In this document: positions 34,505-37,080 of the stretch, in pieces
How the letters are laid out: every line of letters begins with the position of its first letter
Numbering within the stretch: position 1 is the stretch's first letter
Assembly (NCBI GenBank): GCA_017651465.1
Contig: JAGCCX010000010.1
Coordinates: 1-37,080 of the forward strand
DNA from: Bacteroidales bacterium
Lineage (GTDB): Bacteria; Bacteroidota; Bacteroidia; Bacteroidales; UBA932
Direction: 5' to 3'
DNA: 37,080 bases
Notes under the pieces: model-generated
Told to the model about the DNA's origin: nothing
The model's database searches: none
Seen by the model: only the letters and a program-made list of their open reading frames with translations
Made by a program: the position numbers and the translations under genes

Positions 34505-36825
34505 AGGCGCACGCTCTTCTGCAGGCCGCGGCTGGCCGCGTCACTGGCGGCTATGAAGCGGTAGCGGCCTTTTTCGATACGCCATTGACCATCTTCCCAC
34601 GATGCCAGACTCTCAAGGGGGATGCTTAACTGCACCTGGCAGCTCTGCCCCGGCTCCAGGAGCGGGGTTTTGGCAAATGCCTTGAGCTCGCGCTCGGGCT
34701 TGTCGATACTGCGGCCGGGCGCTTTGACATAGATTTCAACCACATCTTTGCCGGCTCTTTTGCCGGTATTGGTAACGGTCAGACTGACTTTGATGCAGCT
34801 GACGCCGGAAGTGTCGGCGCGACTTTGGCCCTTACGAACAGGAGCGCCGGCACTTCCTGTGTCAGCGTTTCCACTTGCAGAGTCAGAGTCTGTCTTTTCT
34901 ATCTTCAAATCCGACCAGCGGAAAGAAGTATAGCTAAGGCCGTATCCGAAAGGATATGCGAGGGCGCCGCGGGCCTTGGTTCCGAAGTAGCGGTAACCCA
35001 CATAGATATCCTCGGCATAATCGGTATAGTCGATGTCTTTGACCACATAATCTTTCTTATTGCCCTCAAGACGGCGGTAGAAAGAATAATTGAAAGGCTT
35101 ATCCTCGAATACCCGGGGGAAGTTGGCGGCAGAAGGCTCGTCCTCGTAACGGCGCGATATGGTCATGGGGAGCCTTCCCGAGGGGTTTACCTCGCCGCTC
35201 AGGGCGGAAGCCACGCTGTGGCCGCCCTCCTCGCCGGGCTGCCAGCAAAGCAGTATGGCATCGGCAAGGTCCTGCCAGCTTTCCATTTCAACCACGCCGC
35301 CTACATTAAGTATGACGGTGACCTTTTTGCCCTGGGCGTGAAATGCATCAGCGGTTTTGCGCAGAAGCTCCACTTCCCTCTCCTGCAACATGTAAGAGTA
35401 ATACAGGTCGCGGTCTTTACCCTCGCCGAACACTCTCCCTATGGTGACGACCGCCCGCTCGGCGTTAAGAGCCGCCTGCTTTATCAATTCATCGGGGACT
35501 ACCTCTATGGGACGTTCGCGGTCGATTACCCAGGAATTGTTTCCGTCTATCATCTTGCAGCGCCAGCGCTCATCCTGCATATATGCGGTATAGAATTCAT
35601 CCAGCCCGCTTTCAAGCTTGAAACCGGCATCGGAAAGGCCCTGCTGAAGGTCCACAACATAGGGACGGTGAACGTCGCCGGAGCCGGTTCCACCTGCAAT
35701 GAATGCATAGGAAGTGACCCCCAGAAGAGCCGTGACGCCATCGGGACCGGCAGGAAGAGCACCGCGGTTTTTGAGCAGCACAATGCCCTCATCGGCGGCG
35801 GCGCGGCATACCTTGGCGTGTGCCTCCAAATCGGGAGCCTCGGAGAACTTGTACCCCTTGAAGGCAGGGCACTTGACAATCAGTTCCAAGGCCCTGGTGA
35901 CGCAGGCGTCAACATCATCCATAGCCAGACGTCCGTCTTTAACCGCCTCTATCAGAGCATTGTAACGGGCATCGGAACCCGACTGTATAAGGTCGTTGCC
36001 GGCGTGGATCTGGGCGGCCGTATCGTATCCTCCGCCCCAGTCGGTCACCACCACTCCACGGAAGCCCCAGTCATCACGCAGAACGTCGGTAAGCAACCAC
36101 CGGTTCTCGGAAGCATGTACCCCGTTTATATAATTGTACGAGCTCATAAGAGTCCACGGCTGTGCCTTGCGTACGGCAATCTCGAAAGCACGGAGATATA
36201 TCTCCCTCATAGCTCTCTCGCTCACACGGGCGTCGTTATGCAATCGGTTAAGCTCTTGATTGTTAAGCGCAAAGTGCTTGACGGACGTGCCTACACCGTT
36301 GGACTGTACTCCCTGCACATATGCCGCGGCAATCTCACCGGCAAGAAGAGGGTCTTCGGAAAAATACTCAAAGTTCCTGCCGCACAGCGGGTTACGGTGA
36401 ATGTTCATACCCGGGGCAAGAAGCACGTCAACACCATACTCAAGGACCTCGTTCCCCATGGCTTCACCAACAGACCGAACAATGGCGGTATTCCAGGTCG
36501 AGGCGAGCATGGTGCCGATAGGGAAACCGGTGCAGTAATAAGTTTTGTCCGTACCGGGGCGAACCGGATCGATACGTAGGCCTGCAGGGCCGTCGGCAAA
36601 CACAATAGAAGGTATACCCAGACGCGGTATGGCGTGAGTTGCACCGGCGCTTCCTTTAACTCCCACATCATTACGGCCTATACCGTCAAAAGCGGTAGAT
36701 CCGCAGCCGACAAGTATGGCGGCCTTTTCTTCGAGGGTAAGAAGGGAAACTATCTGGGGGATATTGTCTTCCCGTAACACAGGGGTGGCTACGCTGAGCG
36801 CAGCGGCAAGAATAATGGTCAGCAT
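34501..36825 (-). CDS. Glycoside hydrolase family 3 beta-glucosidase-like enzyme
   Basis: A 774-residue exported glycosidase (signal peptide MLTIILAAALSVATP). The N-terminal barrel has DGPAGLR, APGMNIHRNPLCGRNFEYFSEDP (in part), the KHF motif (Lys183-His184) and the nucleophile Asp262 in VVTDWGG. The alpha/beta sandwich and a C-terminal fibronectin-like domain (PFGYGLSYTSF, then KVSLTVTNTGKRAGKDVVEIYV) follow. Between the latter two, residues 653-676 are a Ser/Asp/Gly-rich insertion with GAPVRKGQSR, encoded by an inverted-repeat element shared with tsaB. The substrate, possibly a beta-glucoside or xyloside, cannot be fixed. The promoter box ends 4 nt before the ATG. Confidence 0.93.
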   Translation of the reverse strand: MLTIILAAALSVATPVLREDNIPQIVSLLTLEEKAAILVGCGSTAFDGIGRNDVGVKGSAGATHAIPRLGIPSIVFADGPAGLRIDPVRPGTDKTYYCTGFPIGTMLASTWNTAIVRSVGEAMGNEVLEYGVDVLLAPGMNIHRNPLCGRNFEYFSEDPLLAGEIAAAYVQGVQSNGVGTSVKHFALNNQELNRLHNDARVSERAMREIYLRAFEIAVRKAQPWTLMSSYNYINGVHASENRWLLTDVLRDDWGFRGVVVTDWGGGYDTAAQIHAGNDLIQSGSDARYNALIEAVKDGRLAMDDVDACVTRALELIVKCPAFKGYKFSEAPDLEAHAKVCRAAADEGIVLLKNRGALPAGPDGVTALLGVTSYAFIAGGTGSGDVHRPYVVDLQQGLSDAGFKLESGLDEFYTAYMQDERWRCKMIDGNNSWVIDRERPIEVVPDELIKQAALNAERAVVTIGRVFGEGKDRDLYYSYMLQEREVELLRKTADAFHAQGKKVTVILNVGGVVEMESWQDLADAILLCWQPGEEGGHSVASALSGEVNPSGRLPMTISRRYEDEPSAANFPRVFEDKPFNYSFYRRLEGNKKDYVVKDIDYTDYAEDIYVGYRYFGTKARGALAYPFGYGLSYTSFRWSDLKIEKTDSDSASGNADTGSAGAPVRKGQSRADTSGVSCIKVSLTVTNTGKRAGKDVVEIYVKAPGRSIDKPERELKAFAKTPLLEPGQSCQVQLSIPLESLASWEDGQWRIEKGRYRFIAASDAASRGLQKSVRL
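34798..34866. repeat. In-frame inverted-repeat element, copy 2 (in the GH3 gene)
   Basis: Arms of 22 bp (34798-34819 and 34845-34866) pair at 19 of 22 positions around a 25-nt loop. The loop plus one base each side (34819-34845, 27 nt) is the exact reverse complement of 4327-4353 in tsaB. The element is 69 bp (23 codons), in frame, and in the same orientation relative to the gene as copy 1. Its arms are unrelated to those of copy 1 and longer. Confidence 0.85.
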
Positions 36826-36829
36826 AAGA

Positions 36830-36861
36830 CAAAAATAATAATTCTATAATCTAAAAACAAT
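36830..36861 (-). promoter_or_regulatory. Putative promoter of the GH3 gene
   Basis: Minus strand: -33-like ATTG (36861-36858), 20-nt spacer, then TATTTTTG (36837-36830), an exact TAnnTTTG match ending 4 nt before the ATG at 36825. This predicts transcription beginning at or beside the start codon. Confidence 0.6.
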
Positions 36862-36871
36862 AGCGTCAAGC

Positions 36872-36902
36872 TTTGATTATTCAACCGAAAAATGTATTTT
36901 TG
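36872..36902 (+). promoter_or_regulatory. Promoter with both Bacteroidota boxes for the terminal lipoprotein gene
   Basis: TTTG (36872-36875), a 19-nt spacer and TATTTTTG (36895-36902) match both Bacteroidota consensus boxes at the standard distance. The leader would be about 35 nt. This is the cleanest promoter in the window and diverges from the GH3 promoter. Confidence 0.75.
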
Positions 36903-36942
36903 CTATAATTAGGGGAACTATTTTTTTTAAATTCCATACACT

Positions 36943-37080
36943 ATGACTCGCAACAGATTGATAACCAGTGTCATGACAGCGATAGCAGTCGTGGCGCTGG
37001 GGGTTACCGCACTGTCGGTCAACTCCTGTAAGAACAAGGAGACTGAGATCCTTGTGACCGGTGTAAAGGTGAGCACTCCC
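36943..37080 (+). CDS. Lipoprotein, N-terminal fragment cut by window edge
   Basis: Only 46 residues are visible. The signal peptide ends in a lipobox-like VNSC (Cys29), followed by charged KNKETE, which is compatible with surface exposure, and then ILVTGVKVSTP, the usual opening of a bacterial Ig-like (Big_2) domain. It is therefore probably an adhesin-like or polysaccharide-associated surface lipoprotein, but the rest lies outside the window. Confidence 0.75.
   Translation, partial: MTRNRLITSVMTAIAVVALGVTALSVNSCKNKETEILVTGVKVSTP

Overview
The window is a compact, fairly GC-rich stretch of chromosome from a member of the Bacteroidota, most likely Bacteroidales. The signs are a SusC/SusD pair, a subtilase with a type IX secretion (T9SS) C-terminal signal, lipoproteins with Bacteroidota-style lipoboxes, promoters matching the Bacteroidota -7 consensus TAnnTTTG, weak or absent Shine-Dalgarno sequences, and the ATP synthase order atpDCBEFHAG. 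I cannot fix family or genus. No rRNA, tRNA, CRISPR array, insertion sequence, integrase or phage gene was seen.

Layout. (1) 1-3240 (-): ileS, cut by the window edge, divergent from a CvpA-family gene and tsaB (3311-4677, +). (2) 4674-9543 (-): one tightly coupled operon, greA, HIT protein, thioredoxin-like lipoprotein, ribulokinase (araB) and an FAD-dependent oxidoreductase, with an ATGA overlap or a short overlap at every junction. (3) 9637-15099 (+): a second operon opening with a paralogue of that FAD oxidoreductase, then an exported histidine acid phosphatase, a membrane polyferredoxin that looks like a NapH-NapG fusion, and a Tat-exported Fe-S aldo/keto reductase. (4) 15335-24371 (+): SusC, SusD, a surface lipoprotein, a terminator, then an S8 protease with a T9SS sorting domain and a PorV/PorQ-like outer-membrane barrel. 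(5) 33473-24368 (-): dnaX, lptB and the whole F1Fo ATP synthase as one run of abutting or overlapping genes. (6) 33528-34504 (+): two genes of unknown function. (7) 36825-34501 (-): a GH3 glycosidase, divergent from a truncated lipoprotein gene at the right edge.

The most unusual signal is a set of short palindromic or repeat elements lying in frame inside conserved genes. tsaB and the GH3 gene carry an identical 27-nt core, in the same orientation and reading frame, flanked by inverted arms that differ between the two copies. atpG contains a near-perfect 68-bp hairpin, atpB a run of hairpins just after its signal peptide, and dnaX a stretch encoding [11 protein letters not shown] between 11-bp direct repeats. 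They recall the protein-coding palindromic elements known from Rickettsia, but I know of no named family that matches.

Other patterns: several solid start codons lie only 4-6 nt downstream of a TAnnTTTG-like box, suggesting leaderless mRNAs; all three convergent gene pairs overlap by exactly 4 nt at their stop codons; and a patch of dnaX has T/G-ending codons unlike its neighbours.
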